Shown here piece after piece: positions 15,802-25,077 of a DNA stretch of 64,000 nt (position 1 is its first letter; each line of letters begins with the position of its first letter). Under the pieces are notes generated by a model. That model saw nothing but the letters and a program-made list of their open reading frames with translations, was not told the origin of the DNA and made no database searches. Source of the DNA: Pseudomonadaceae bacterium (lineage in GTDB: Bacteria; Pseudomonadota; Gammaproteobacteria; Pseudomonadales; Azotimanducaceae); assembly GCA_024743435.1 (NCBI GenBank), contig JANSWO010000002.1, positions 186,001-250,000 of the forward strand. The letters are read 5' to 3'. The translations under genes were made by a program, and so were the position numbers.

Positions 15802-16440
15802 TCAGGGCGGAAAGTCTTTGAACAGCAGCGGTAGTGCCTCGCCAATGACGGCCCCCGCGTTGTCGCGCTCGGACGGATGCAGCGTTCTCTCTACCCAACC
15901 ACGCCAGATGGGTTTGCCGTCGAAGTAAGCATCAGCGGCCAAAAAACCAACCGTTCTGGTGAGAAATCGAACGCCCGGGTCTGTTGGTGATCGAAGACAG
16001 AAGGGATCGCGGCATGCGCCAAGCTCTTCGCCATAGACGTTTGTCGAGTCGATCTCACGCCGCAGTCGCAAAGTCAGCTGCAGTTGGAGGCCGGTATCCA
16101 CTTGTCCGGCTTGCATGCTTTCGCTCAGCACAAACCCTTTTGCCTGCAGCTCTCGAAGTACCTCCGTCTCAAGCTCGGCAACGATCGCCGGACTTATGTA
16201 TCCGGTTTCGTCGATGACTCGAATGGCCTTACCTTCGCGCCATTGAAAGGTATCCCGGGAGTCAAGAAAGCCAGGCTCCACGCTGCAATGGGAGCCTTGT
16301 TGCACGGTGGATGCACAGCCGAGCGCGATCAGTGAGCAACACAGGAGTAGCAGTGATCTGCGAACGCCGCGTGGCGATATCCGCCTCGGGTTGAGTGAAC
16401 TCGCGTTCAATTGCGATGAGAGTTGCCTCGAGATTGTCAT
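15802..16440 (-). CDS. DUF4136-like lipoprotein
   Basis: 212 residues. A long basic N-terminus precedes LLLLCCSLIALGC with lipobox Cys42. The mature domain (FQWREG...SPAIVAELETEVLRELQAKGF then LQLQLTLRLRREI) resembles the DUF4136 fold seen in periplasmic lipoproteins. The start lies three bases after the preceding cytochrome stop, so it belongs to that operon. An unusual companion for cytochromes; function unknown. A start nearer the hydrophobic core is possible. Confidence 0.72.
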   Translation of the reverse strand: MTISRQLSSQLNASSLNPRRISPRGVRRSLLLLCCSLIALGCASTVQQGSHCSVEPGFLDSRDTFQWREGKAIRVIDETGYISPAIVAELETEVLRELQAKGFVLSESMQAGQVDTGLQLQLTLRLRREIDSTNVYGEELGACRDPFCLRSPTDPGVRFLTRTVGFLAADAYFDGKPIWRGWVERTLHPSERDNAGAVIGEALPLLFKDFPP

Positions 16441-16443
16441 GGC

Positions 16444-17079
16444 TCAGTCCGCCTCAGGGTTGACGTCTGTTTTTGTAGGATGGAAACGATAGATACCGAT
16501 CCGCAGATAGGGGAGTGTGTTGGCCGATCCGGCTTCGACGGATTCGGGTATCTCACGACGAACAGGGTCGAGGGTAAGCAGGTAGTCTGCGATCGCATAC
16601 GTATCCCCAATGGTGAGCTGGGAGTAGTTAGCCCATGGCATCACCGGGCTCAGCCGCTCCCCTTTTTGGCTTGGGTTGTGGGCGGTGCCCGCTCGGATTG
16701 CTCCTGCCACATCATCGCGGCTCCATGTGCCCAGCCCGGTTTTCTGATCGGGTGTGAGATTCGCCGGGAAAACGATGCCCGGGCTGCCATCATCTGGAGC
16801 GTCCGTATAGGCGATGCCGATTCGAGAGCCGGCCAGCGATGGCCCGTAGGCGCGACCTTCCAATGCGCCTTCAGTGTGGCATCCGGCGCAGCCCAGCAGC
16901 GTTGTCAGATACTCGCCTCGAGGAGCACTGTTCTCACTGGCATCGGCTGCGCCCTCGCGTCCATCAGCGCTTTGAGCCGTTCTGGCAATCACAACAACGA
17001 GTGCGACAAGCGCCAGCACCAGTATCGTGTGCAGTGTTATGCGCGATTTCAGAGCAGTTTTGTTCATGGTCTCAGCCAA
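16444..17079 (-). CDS. Membrane-anchored cytochrome c
   Basis: 211 residues. An uncleaved-looking hydrophobic N-terminal helix (HTILVLALVALVVVIA, about 17-32) anchors a periplasmic domain with haem motif CAGCH (Cys64, Cys67, His68) and probable Met ligand in SPVMPWANYS. The PSLAGSRIGI...PANLTPDQKTGLGTWSRDDVAGAIR pattern is that of alcohol/aldehyde dehydrogenase-type diheme or monohaem c subunits. It leads the three-gene leftward unit. ATG 17067 is an alternative start. Confidence 0.87.
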   Translation of the reverse strand: MAETMNKTALKSRITLHTILVLALVALVVVIARTAQSADGREGAADASENSAPRGEYLTTLLGCAGCHTEGALEGRAYGPSLAGSRIGIAYTDAPDDGSPGIVFPANLTPDQKTGLGTWSRDDVAGAIRAGTAHNPSQKGERLSPVMPWANYSQLTIGDTYAIADYLLTLDPVRREIPESVEAGSANTLPYLRIGIYRFHPTKTDVNPEAD

Positions 17080-17116
17080 TGCATGGTTGCTTTCAACTCG
17101 CTATTTCGAGCCCGTC

Positions 17117-17407
17117 CTAGTTCGAATTCGTCCTATTGCGCAGCCTCTGATAGGCGTTGCTGATTTCTTCAACAACAAGGTGGATTGCCGCGCCGATTTC
17201 TTCCGCGGATTCGTGGGCCTCATGTCGGGCTTCAGCCAGTCGACGCTCAAGCTTTTCCCACTTGCCTTCGATGTCTTGCCATTCGTCCTTGAGTTCCGCT
17301 TTCAGCAGGTGCGATTGCAGCTTCATCTCGTCGCGTTCCTTGCGCAGCCTGTCGACTAGCTCGCTGGTCTCGCTCTTGAGAGTTTCCTTGATCGTTGGCT
17401 TGCTCAT
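17117..17407 (-). CDS. Small coiled-coil protein
   Basis: 96 residues, highly charged, with a near-continuous heptad pattern (LVDRLRKERDEMKLQ.HLLKAELKDEWQDIEGKWEKLERRLAEARHEAHESAEEIGAAIHLVVEEI). No signal peptide or membrane segment. Likely a cytosolic helical dimer. It lies 37 bases upstream of the cytochrome operon on the same strand and might be cotranscribed. No family assigned. Confidence 0.7.
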   Translation of the reverse strand: MSKPTIKETLKSETSELVDRLRKERDEMKLQSHLLKAELKDEWQDIEGKWEKLERRLAEARHEAHESAEEIGAAIHLVVEEISNAYQRLRNRTNSN

Positions 17408-17589
17408 GTGCCCGCTCCGTGTTCGACTGCCCGATTTTCCGCCCCTCTATGTCCCTAGAGTGGGGTCTGTCGCCTGGCCCTTCACTACGCAAATACCCTG
17501 AAATCCCCTGCGCGCTTATGAGTAATTACCCAGCGTCTACCGCTGCCTTAGGCGCGGGCGCAGAAACAGGTGCCGGTGCAGTAACGGAT

Positions 17590-18480
17590 TCAAGGAACAC
17601 AAAGCAGGTCGATGCTGGTTTTAAAAATCAGCTGCTCGGCGGTGTTACCGAGTAGCAGCCCGGGAACACCGGTGCGACCGGAATTACCGATGATCAGAAG
17701 TTCAGCGTCCTGCTGTTCTACGGCCCGCTGGATAACCTGCTCGGGTTTGCCTTCGTTGATTTGACTAGCCATTGACTCCATCGAGACACTCGCGAGCAGG
17801 CTTGCCATGGCGTCTGCAGCATTGCTTTTTGCCCGTTCGAGTGATGATTGATAGCTATTGAATATGCTGGGGTTAGCGCTCCACAGCGCAACAGACGGGT
17901 ATGCGCTGATCACGCTGAGACTGCCATTCAGTGCGCGCGCGAGCCCATCGGCCTGGCGCAGAATTCGAACGTTCAACGACTCGTGCGCCTCATCGGAGAC
18001 GTCTACTGCAGCCAGAACGCCTGGCTTGGCCGACCAGGACAACTCGCCACAGAGAAGCACGGGCACGCTCGCCCCACGTAGCGTGTTCCAATCGTCGGGC
18101 GTGCGCACAGGCCAGCGATCAGGCTCGGCGGACATCGGCTTCACGATCACATCGGCATCGAGTTTCTCTGCGGCGAGTAAAACCCCATGGCTGACGCTCT
18201 CATCCCAGATGCTGTGGCACTCGAGATGCTCAAAGTCCAAGCGTGTTGCTTCAATGGTTCGCTCCAGTGCGAGTTTCTCGCTGTCCAACAGGTACCTTTT
18301 CAGTGTGCCCGCGCTTTCGCTGTCGTCGGCAAAGTGCTCGACGCTCGCGTCGTACGCGACACGGATCGCATTGACCACCGTATTGGACTCTATGTCAGCA
18401 AGTTTGCTGACTTTGTTCAGGACAGAGCGGACGTCCACATCCTGTGGAATCACAACCACAATATTGTTCCACTCGCGCAT
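17590..18480 (-). CDS. Tandem universal stress protein (UspE-like)
   Basis: 296 residues with two Usp-type alpha/beta domains. The second ends with the nucleotide-binding signature IIGNSGRTGVPGLLLGNTAEQLI (G-x2-G-x9-G). The first has lost that motif (DVIVKPMSAEPDRWPVR...SVPVLLC). This two-domain plan, with one degenerate half, matches UspE-type proteins that support survival under stress. Monocistronic; 182 bases on its 3' side hold no convincing gene. Confidence 0.9.
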   Translation of the reverse strand: MREWNNIVVVIPQDVDVRSVLNKVSKLADIESNTVVNAIRVAYDASVEHFADDSESAGTLKRYLLDSEKLALERTIEATRLDFEHLECHSIWDESVSHGVLLAAEKLDADVIVKPMSAEPDRWPVRTPDDWNTLRGASVPVLLCGELSWSAKPGVLAAVDVSDEAHESLNVRILRQADGLARALNGSLSVISAYPSVALWSANPSIFNSYQSSLERAKSNAADAMASLLASVSMESMASQINEGKPEQVIQRAVEQQDAELLIIGNSGRTGVPGLLLGNTAEQLIFKTSIDLLCVP

Positions 18481-18706
18481 CGCATCGCTCCTTCAGCGTG
18501 TTGACGATGCAAGGGTAGGGAGTCGGGCGGCAGAGAAGCATTCGTAGTTGCCGAAACCGGTCAGCGTGACGTTGTCCACACTCAAGCCGCCTGGGCAGGG
18601 CTTGTTCAGGCTTTCGCATGTAAAGCGCTGGCTGGTGTGAATTGGTTCTCGTTGATACGCCGCAACAGCAGCTAGGCTGAATTAACCTTGAACGCTGGAT
18701 TTGCCC

Positions 18707-19666
18707 GTGCGAAATCTCGTTGTTGTTGTATTGCTGGCCGGCCTGGCCTACGGCGTCGCCAAGTTTTCCCTGCATCATCGCATCAGCGTGAGCCTCGACT
18801 CCGCGCTCGTGCTACTTCCGCAGGAGGTGGCGCAGGTGTCCTACGGCGGTGTGTCTTCTGGTCTCGATGGCCGTGTCGGAATCACTGACCTGGTCATCAC
18901 CCCCGCGGGCTCACAAGACTCTCTGAAGATCGCGTCTATGAGCGTGAAGTTTCCGAATGCCTGGTATCTGTTCAATATTGAAGACAAGATGGCAACCGGC
19001 GATCTGCCGAAAGCTCTGTCCTGGCGCGTCGATGCGTTGCAAATGTCGGCGACAGCTGATTTTCTGAAGGCCGCTGAGTCATTATTGCTGGGTAATCCCA
19101 ATGCTAAGGCGGTACTGAATAGCGCCAACTGTATAGACCGTCTGACCTTGCTGCCGACATCGTCCGCGGAGCTTGGCTACAGCGATGTTGTTGTCGATGT
19201 GGAAGTGGGTTACGAGTTTGACGAGTCCGCCGGCAACTTGCGTGGCCATGCAACAGTCGCCCAACACGATGCCTATCGTGTGCACGGCAGCCTCGATTTC
19301 CCGCTGCAGGATTTTACGATGCTCGCGCTTGCGAACGTGCAATCAGATCCGGTTCTGCACCGCGCGGCGTTTGAACTGCAGGACAACGGTTACTACGGCC
19401 GATTGCGTAACTACTGTTCCACACGAGACAAGCTTGAAGGCGAGGATTACCTGATCGCGCAACAGGAGTGGTTTGACCGAAGTCTGGCCAGTGTGCATAT
19501 CAAGCCCGACCAGCCCATGGTGGATAGCTATCGAGCATTCATCACCCATGGCGGCACGTTCGAGCTGAAGTTGTTGCCACGCGAGCCCCTCAAGTTCGAA
19601 TACATCTCGCTCTACCATCCGGAAATGGTGCCGGATCTGCTCAACATTCAAACCGATCGGTCCTGA
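18707..19666 (+). CDS. Hypothetical periplasmic protein, membrane-anchored
   Basis: About 320 residues with a single N-terminal hydrophobic segment (NLVVVVLLAGLAYGVAKF) and a beta-rich remainder (SYGGVSSGLDGRVGITDLVITP...), reminiscent of the repetitive strands of AsmA/TamB-like proteins though far shorter. Start is GTG 18707 or TTG 18701; both sit directly before the hydrophobic segment. No enzyme motif seen. The 226 bases before it hold no gene I can support. Function unknown. Confidence 0.7.
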   Translation: MRNLVVVVLLAGLAYGVAKFSLHHRISVSLDSALVLLPQEVAQVSYGGVSSGLDGRVGITDLVITPAGSQDSLKIASMSVKFPNAWYLFNIEDKMATGDLPKALSWRVDALQMSATADFLKAAESLLLGNPNAKAVLNSANCIDRLTLLPTSSAELGYSDVVVDVEVGYEFDESAGNLRGHATVAQHDAYRVHGSLDFPLQDFTMLALANVQSDPVLHRAAFELQDNGYYGRLRNYCSTRDKLEGEDYLIAQQEWFDRSLASVHIKPDQPMVDSYRAFITHGGTFELKLLPREPLKFEYISLYHPEMVPDLLNIQTDRS

Positions 19667-19694
19667 CGGCGCCTTCGGCAGCGTCGGGTTGTAT

Positions 19695-20708
19695 CTAACT
19701 CAAGGGCTGGAACAGCGGAGCGAGTCGCTCCACAAACCACATTCCCGCGACGATGCCCAGAGACCAGCTCGCCGCACTCTGTAGTAGCGGGCCGTGTTGA
19801 AAATCGGGTAGCAGCCGGCGCGCGATGCTAACCAATAAAAAAGCAGCTGCGATTACCGCCAGCTGACCAAGTTCAATACCCACGTTGAACAGCAGCAGCG
19901 CCAGGGCCAGCGCGTTATCGGGCAGGCCGATTTCTGCGAGCGCGCCGGCAAACCCAAAGCCGTGCAGAAGACCAAACAAAAAAGCAATGAGCCAGGGTTT
20001 GCGTCGTGCGAGCGTGTCCGGGTTGTCGACAATGATCTCTCGCGCGACGAACAGGATTGAGAGCGCGATGCACGCCTCCACCGGTAAGCTAGGTAGCGTC
20101 ACAACGCCGAGGACGGTGAGCGCCAGGGTGATGCTATGCGCGATGGTGAACGCGGTAATGGTCAATACGAGCGGCTTGAACGCTCGAATCAGCAATAGCA
20201 GCGCGAGCACGAACAGCACGTGATCGATCCCGAATACGAGGTGCTCGACGCCCAGCCAAAGATAGGCGGTCGCCCCCGGAGCATCGCTGGCCAGCTCGAA
20301 TGAAGGACTATCCGGGCGCAGGACAACAGTCAGCTCATCGCCATTGAAATAGCGCATGCGCAGGAGAACGTCGGTCAACGTTTGTGCAAGGCCGTCGATG
20401 CCGATTTCGCCTGTGGTCAGGTCGCAGGCAAGCCGGATCTGATCAATCAGCGCATCGCCCGTGTGTTCGGAAGGGCTGCGCTGCGTTACCTCACAGTTCT
20501 CAGGAAACCTGGGTTCCAAGGGCAGGCGTCGGTCAGACAGAACCGGTTGCTTCCACAGCACGTCGAAAACGCCATTCTCAATTTCTGTGAGCTCGAGATA
20601 GGCTGGGCGAACCTCATGAGCCTTGGCCTGAAAGCCAGACAGAAACACCGCAACGACAGCGACGCATACGAGCGCGCCTGTCTGGGTTAGTTCTCGAGTC
20701 AGTCTCAT
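19695..20708 (-). CDS. HupE/UreJ family membrane protein
   Basis: 337 residues: signal peptide (ending in AKAHEVRPAYLEL), an extracytoplasmic N-terminal domain of about 130 residues, and then a C-terminal HupE/UreJ_2 membrane domain. The conserved WLGVEHLVFGIDHVLFVLAL and LFGLLHGFGFAGAL histidine-rich helices are visible; in HupE and UreJ such residues handle nickel. The gene overlaps the parvulin gene by ATGA, so translation is coupled. Nickel or cobalt transport is inference; no hydrogenase or urease is nearby. Confidence 0.9.
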   Translation of the reverse strand: MRLTRELTQTGALVCVAVVAVFLSGFQAKAHEVRPAYLELTEIENGVFDVLWKQPVLSDRRLPLEPRFPENCEVTQRSPSEHTGDALIDQIRLACDLTTGEIGIDGLAQTLTDVLLRMRYFNGDELTVVLRPDSPSFELASDAPGATAYLWLGVEHLVFGIDHVLFVLALLLLIRAFKPLVLTITAFTIAHSITLALTVLGVVTLPSLPVEACIALSILFVAREIIVDNPDTLARRKPWLIAFLFGLLHGFGFAGALAEIGLPDNALALALLLFNVGIELGQLAVIAAAFLLVSIARRLLPDFQHGPLLQSAASWSLGIVAGMWFVERLAPLFQPLS

Positions 20709-21541
20709 GCTTGTGGCGCCTCGCGCACCACTTCATAGCGCGCTCTCAGCCGCTCGTAGTAGTCCTGGTTGGCCTGACTACGCCGCTCGGATTTGAGATC
20801 TGCAGCGACGCGTTCGCGTACTTCGTTCAATGCCAGTTGGCGACTGGGCAGGGCGGACTCCACGAGAACGGCGTGATAGCCATAGGCGGAACGCACGGGG
20901 CCAGTCCATTCGCCCACGGGTAGCTCGGGAAATGCGCTGGCGAACTGGCGTCCGAACAGATTGGCGACATCGCTCATCGAGCGTTGGGCGTAGGCGCTCT
21001 GCAGCATGAACGCATCACCCTCGATAGCATCGCTCGCGACGGCTGCTTGTGCATCGGATTGGGCGTCTTCACGCCGATCTGAGCTGAAGTATCGATGCCT
21101 GAAGCTCCAGCGAGCGGGCAGGGTATAGCGCTCCGGGTTGGCGTCGTAAAACGCGCGCAGATCGTCTTCGGTCACCGCGCCATTATCCGCGATGTCTTCT
21201 GTAACAAATGTCAGTTTCTGAACCAGCCGGCGGCGAATGATGGTGTCGCCCGCATCGAGCCCGAGGCGTTTTGCCTCCCGGTAGTAGATCTCCTCGCGAA
21301 TGCTGTCTTCCAGCAGGTTGTCCAGTTCCTCGGCTGTCGGCGGTTTGCCCATCTGCGCCTGCCACTGAGCCTGGATTCGCTCGATCGTACCGGTGCTGAT
21401 GACGATCGAGTCAGAGCGCTCTTCCACAGCCCAGGTGAGCCAGAACAACAAGCCGCCGAGTACGATGAAGATGATCAACGGATCAAGCAGTCGTCGGCCG
21501 AGTGATACTTCGGAGCGTTCGTTGTTGTCGCTGTTCGCCAT
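20705..21541 (-). CDS. Membrane-anchored parvulin-type peptidyl-prolyl isomerase
   Basis: 278 residues. One N-terminal membrane helix (LLDPLIIFIVLGGLLFWLTWAV) is followed by a SurA/PpiC-like chaperone segment (PPTAEELDNLLEDSIREEIYYREAKRLGLD) and a parvulin domain (ARWSFRHRYFSS...GEWTGPVRSAYGYHAVLVE). I chose ATG 21541; the open frame upstream of it overlaps the patatin gene and is not plausible. The stop shares an ATGA with the HupE/UreJ gene. Likely helps fold the ectodomain of HupE or other exported proteins. Confidence 0.9.
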   Translation of the reverse strand: MANSDNNERSEVSLGRRLLDPLIIFIVLGGLLFWLTWAVEERSDSIVISTGTIERIQAQWQAQMGKPPTAEELDNLLEDSIREEIYYREAKRLGLDAGDTIIRRRLVQKLTFVTEDIADNGAVTEDDLRAFYDANPERYTLPARWSFRHRYFSSDRREDAQSDAQAAVASDAIEGDAFMLQSAYAQRSMSDVANLFGRQFASAFPELPVGEWTGPVRSAYGYHAVLVESALPSRQLALNEVRERVAADLKSERRSQANQDYYERLRARYEVVREAPQA

Positions 21542-21674
21542 GGTTACCCGTCGTGTCTGTAAAAACCTGATCCGCTCTCTATCGGCTCTTGCCGGCGGCT
21601 GCAACGGATCCAGCGCGACATGATAATTGCCCGCTCGGTAAGATGACACGATCACAAACGATTGAGGCACGAGC

Positions 21675-22541
21675 ATGAGGCGAGCATTGGTTCTAGGCGG
21701 CGGCGGAATCGTCGGCAACGCCTGGGAGGTCGGCGTCGTTAGCGGATTGCTGGATGCGGGAGTCGACCTGCGTGACGCCGATACGTTTGTTGGCACCTCG
21801 GCAGGCAGCGTGGTCGGGAGCAGGCTCGCCGCAGGACAGGACTTGCGCGAGCCCGTACGGCGTGATCCCGACGTTGTTCGAACGCCGTTGGCTGAGGCCG
21901 GTCCCGATCCCAAGCTGTTGCGCAAGATCTTCAGCCGGTGGGCCGACGCTGACGTTGTGGACGAGGCGTTTTGCAAAGAGATTGGCGCTCTGGCGCTGTC
22001 GGCGCACACGGCGGATGAATCGGCATGGATTGCCGCGGCGGCCGCTAACGCATCGGTCGACGCTTGGCCGGAAGCTGACCTGCGCTTAATCGCTGTCGAT
22101 GTCGATACCGGTCAGCGCGTTGTGCTTTGCCCGGGTACGGATGTCACGTTGCATCAGGCGCTGGCGGCCAGCTGCAGCGTGCCCGGGATGTTTCCAGTGA
22201 TTCATGCCGCCGGTAAGCGCCTGATGGATGGAGGCGTACATTCCGGGACGTCGGCGGATGTACTGCTGGTGGACGAGCCTGGGCTGGCTGTTGTCATCGC
22301 GCCAATCGTCACGGGCACAGCGGCGTTCGGCGACCTGGCCAGCCGCTGTATCGATACGGAGGTGGCGACGCTGAAGGCCGCCGGCTGGCAGGTATTGCGC
22401 GTACTGCCGTCGCCGCCAGAGAAGGAGATCTTTGGCCCGAATCTGATGGACCCGGACAGAGCAGAAGGCTCGCTGGAGGCAGGACGTGCCCGAGGCAGTG
22501 TGGTTGCCGGATTGCTTGGCCGCCTGTGGCGGGCAGAGTGA
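21675..22541 (+). CDS. Patatin-like phospholipase
   Basis: 288 residues with the complete patatin dyad: glycine-rich oxyanion loop LGGGGIVGNAWEVG (7-20), nucleophile Ser42 in GTSAGS, and catalytic Asp185 in MDGGVHSGTSADVLL. Likely an acyl hydrolase acting on phospholipid or neutral lipid. Divergent from the parvulin gene across 133 bases; no signal peptide, so cytosolic. Confidence 0.9.
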   Translation: MRRALVLGGGGIVGNAWEVGVVSGLLDAGVDLRDADTFVGTSAGSVVGSRLAAGQDLREPVRRDPDVVRTPLAEAGPDPKLLRKIFSRWADADVVDEAFCKEIGALALSAHTADESAWIAAAAANASVDAWPEADLRLIAVDVDTGQRVVLCPGTDVTLHQALAASCSVPGMFPVIHAAGKRLMDGGVHSGTSADVLLVDEPGLAVVIAPIVTGTAAFGDLASRCIDTEVATLKAAGWQVLRVLPSPPEKEIFGPNLMDPDRAEGSLEAGRARGSVVAGLLGRLWRAE

Positions 22542-22671
22542 CGACCGGCCAGTGTGCTCTGGATAGTTTGCTGCGCGCCGCTTGCGTCTGCAGTAACCTT
22601 ATCGTCTCGGGGTCGCCGGTGCGCGGCGACGATCGCAAAACAGGAAAATGAGAAAGCTAGGAGTTTTCACT

Positions 22672-23067
22672 ATGAAGTCACGCACAGCTGCACGCTACTG
22701 GTTCGTCGCGATGCTGGCCTTGTTCGCCGCGCCAGCGCTTGCGCTCAAGCCCATCGACAACATCGATGACGCGCCGGTACCCGACGGCCTGACGCTGAGT
22801 CAGGTTCAGAAAGCCATCATGCTTGGTGGGTCCGAACGAGGCTGGATCATCAAGCCAGCGGGTTCCGGTGAACTCGAAGGAACGCTCATTGTGCGCTCCC
22901 ATGTGGTGAAGGTAACGATTCCGTACAGCCAGTCCGGCTACTCCATCCTGTACAAAGACAGCACCAACATGAAGTACAAGAACGGCAAGATTCATCGCAA
23001 CTACAACACCTGGGTGTTGAACCTCAACGGCGACATCCAGCGCGCGTTGCTGATGGCCTCGATCTAG
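22672..23067 (+). CDS. Small secreted hypothetical protein
   Basis: 131 residues beginning with a signal peptide (MKSRTAARYWFVAMLALFAAPALA). The mature part (SQVQKAIMLGGSERGWIIKPAGSGELEGTL...) has strand-rich, lysine/tyrosine-containing sequence found in short periplasmic proteins of proteobacteria. AGGAG at a normal distance supports ATG 22672; the in-frame ATG 22648 would put an extra eight residues before the signal. Function unknown. Confidence 0.75.
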   Translation: MKSRTAARYWFVAMLALFAAPALALKPIDNIDDAPVPDGLTLSQVQKAIMLGGSERGWIIKPAGSGELEGTLIVRSHVVKVTIPYSQSGYSILYKDSTNMKYKNGKIHRNYNTWVLNLNGDIQRALLMASI

Positions 23068-23092
23068 CGGGTAGCCTCGACCGCAGACGTCT

Positions 23093-23122
23093 CTGCGTCG
23101 CTGGCTAGCGCCAGCGACGCAG
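23093..23122. terminator. 13-bp perfect hairpin between convergent genes
   Basis: CTGCGTCGCTGGC and GCCAGCGACGCAG flank a TAGC loop. It sits between the small secreted protein gene and the end of the ketosynthase gene, covering the latter's last codons. No T-run follows on either strand, so it may act with Rho or as an mRNA 3'-end stabiliser for both transcripts. Confidence 0.55.
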
Positions 23123-24340
23123 TAGCAGCGACGTGTTGATGCCGCCAAAGGCGAAGTTGTTGCTCATGATGATTTCCGCGCTGACGCTGCGACCTGCCTT
23201 GCGTATGTAGTCGAGGCCTTCACAAGCCGGATCGATACTGTTGAGGTTGAGCGTCGGTGCCAGCCAGCCATCTGCCAGCATATTGAAACAAGCCCATGCT
23301 TCCAGGCTGCCGCACGCACCGAGTGAGTGGCCGACGTGACCTTTCATTGACGCGATGGCAACGGGGCCTAGAGCCGCCAGCGTCGCCCGCGCCTCGCTGA
23401 TGTCCCCGTTGTCCGTTGCTGTGCCATGTGCGCTGACATAGTCGACTTGCGCAGCCTCGATGCCCGCATCATCAAGCGCCATTTCCATGCAGCGCGTCTG
23501 GGTTGCCTGGTTCGGCGCGGTTATGTGGGCACCATCGGTATTGGTTGCGAAGCCAATCACCTCACCAAGAATCAAAGCGCCTCGGCTCTGTGCATGCTCG
23601 AGCTCCTCCAGCAGCAGGGTGCATGCACCTTCACCAAGCGCCAGACCGTCCCGGCTTGAGTCGAATGGTCTGATCGCCTTGCTGGGTTCGTCGTTCCTCG
23701 TGGAGGTCGCCAGCAGAGCGTCGAAGACAGCGCTGTGCGTTGCCGTGAGTTCATCGGCGCCACCAGCGAGCATCATGTCCTGGGCCCCACTGCGAATCGC
23801 CTCAAGCGCGAAGCCGATAGCCTGACTGGAAGCGGTGCATGCGGAGCTGGTGGTCAGCGTGCGGCCAGTAATTCCATAGGTGACGGCTATGTTGACCGCT
23901 GCGGTATGGCCCATGGAGCGCAAGTAACTGGTTGCTTTGAGCGCGCTGATGTTTCGATCCCGCACGATGGACACAAACTCGAGGAGAGCGTCGGGACTAC
24001 CGGTTGCGCTGCCGTAGGCGACGCCGAGTCGCCCACCGGTAAGGTGGGATTCGTCGATGCCGGATTGAATGACGGCGTCTTCGGTTGCGGTGACGGCCAA
24101 TTGCGCCACTCTGCCCATGCTGCGGGTTGCGCGACGCCCAAAGCGTTTGGGTAGCGCGAACTCACAGGGGCCGCCGATATGACCGCGCAGGCCGTCGATG
24201 TCCTGCCAATCGTTCATGATCTGAAGGCCGCACGCGCCGGTTTCCAAAGCTCGCCGCACGGTTTGCCAGTTGTTACCAATAGGGCTTACGACGCCTGCGC
24301 CGGTTACGACGACTCGGCGTTTGTTTGCTTGTGCGGACAT
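23105..24340 (-). CDS. Beta-ketoacyl-ACP synthase (FabF-like), pigment locus
   Basis: 411 residues with a complete thiolase-fold catalytic triad: Cys168 in TTSSACTASSQ, His in VSAHGTATDN and His in GHVGHSLGACG. It catalyses Claisen condensation of malonyl-ACP with the growing acyl chain. It is the last gene of a nine-gene leftward operon and its start overlaps the ketoreductase stop (TGATG). Aryl-polyene clusters typically end with such a DH-KR-KS trio. Length matches FabF (about 412), but context points to polyene elongation rather than primary fatty acid synthesis. Confidence 0.93.
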   Translation of the reverse strand: MSAQANKRRVVVTGAGVVSPIGNNWQTVRRALETGACGLQIMNDWQDIDGLRGHIGGPCEFALPKRFGRRATRSMGRVAQLAVTATEDAVIQSGIDESHLTGGRLGVAYGSATGSPDALLEFVSIVRDRNISALKATSYLRSMGHTAAVNIAVTYGITGRTLTTSSACTASSQAIGFALEAIRSGAQDMMLAGGADELTATHSAVFDALLATSTRNDEPSKAIRPFDSSRDGLALGEGACTLLLEELEHAQSRGALILGEVIGFATNTDGAHITAPNQATQTRCMEMALDDAGIEAAQVDYVSAHGTATDNGDISEARATLAALGPVAIASMKGHVGHSLGACGSLEAWACFNMLADGWLAPTLNLNSIDPACEGLDYIRKAGRSVSAEIIMSNNFAFGGINTSLLLRRWR

Positions 24341-25077
24341 CAGCTGCTCAGACCACCATCAACGGCAATGACCTGGCGGGTGATGTAGCCCGCCGCTGGC
24401 GAACACAGGAATCCGACGATCGCGGCGACCTCTTCCGGTTGACCGAGCCGGCGCAGGGGAATGGTATTGCGAATGAGGTCGACCGGTGCATCTTCGATCA
24501 TGTCGGTTTCGATGAGCCCTGGTGCCACGCAATTGACGGTGATCTTTCGTTTGGCGAGTTCCAGCGCAAGCGACTTGGCCGCGCCAATGATCCCGGCTTT
24601 TGATGCGGCGTAGTTGGTTTGTCCGCGATTGCCGATGAGACCGGACACTGAGCTGAGCGCGATGATGCGACCGGCCGCGCGCCGACGGATCATGGGCATG
24701 ACACAAGGCTTCACCACGTTGTAAAAACCACCGAGGTTGGTCTGGATCACGCTGTCCCAGTCATCGCCGGACATCATCGGCAGTGCCTGGTCCTGACTGA
24801 TGCCCGCGTTCAGAACGAGCCCGTAGTAGCATCCGTGCTGCTCGATGTCGGCGCTCAGAGCCTGCTCGCAGGCTGCGCGATCGGAGATGTCGAAACTCAG
24901 CAGCCGAGCGTCGCCGCCCGCCGCTTGTATCTGGTCAACGCAGGCCTGCGCGGCGCTCGCGTTGCGAGCGTAGTGCACCACGACACTGAAGCCGTCCAGA
25001 GCGAGTTGCTGAGCAATTGCCCGACCAATGCCGCGGGATGCGCCGGTCACCAATATTGATTCGCTCGGCGTGCTCAT
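24340..25077 (-). CDS. 3-oxoacyl-ACP reductase (FabG-like), pigment locus
   Basis: 245-residue short-chain dehydrogenase: cofactor motif [13 protein letters not shown] (11-23), NAG motif in LVLNAGIS, catalytic Ser in ALSSVSG and Tyr/Lys in NYAASKAG. It reduces the 3-keto intermediate on the carrier protein with NADPH. It overlaps both neighbours (4 bases with the dehydratase, 1 base with the KS). Confidence 0.95.
   Translation of the reverse strand: MSTPSESILVTGASRGIGRAIAQQLALDGFSVVVHYARNASAAQACVDQIQAAGGDARLLSFDISDRAACEQALSADIEQHGCYYGLVLNAGISQDQALPMMSGDDWDSVIQTNLGGFYNVVKPCVMPMIRRRAAGRIIALSSVSGLIGNRGQTNYAASKAGIIGAAKSLALELAKRKITVNCVAPGLIETDMIEDAPVDLIRNTIPLRRLGQPEEVAAIVGFLCSPAAGYITRQVIAVDGGLSS

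Noticed and set aside
16423-17163. 246-codon plus-strand frame over the cytochrome gene
   Set aside because: Antisense to a gene with an intact CAGCH haem site; composition is that of a shadow frame.
21542-22009. Upstream extension of the parvulin gene frame
   Set aside because: It overlaps the patatin gene on the other strand, whose catalytic motifs are certain. The extension has low-complexity Ser/Pro sequence, and ATG 21541 precedes a clean membrane helix.
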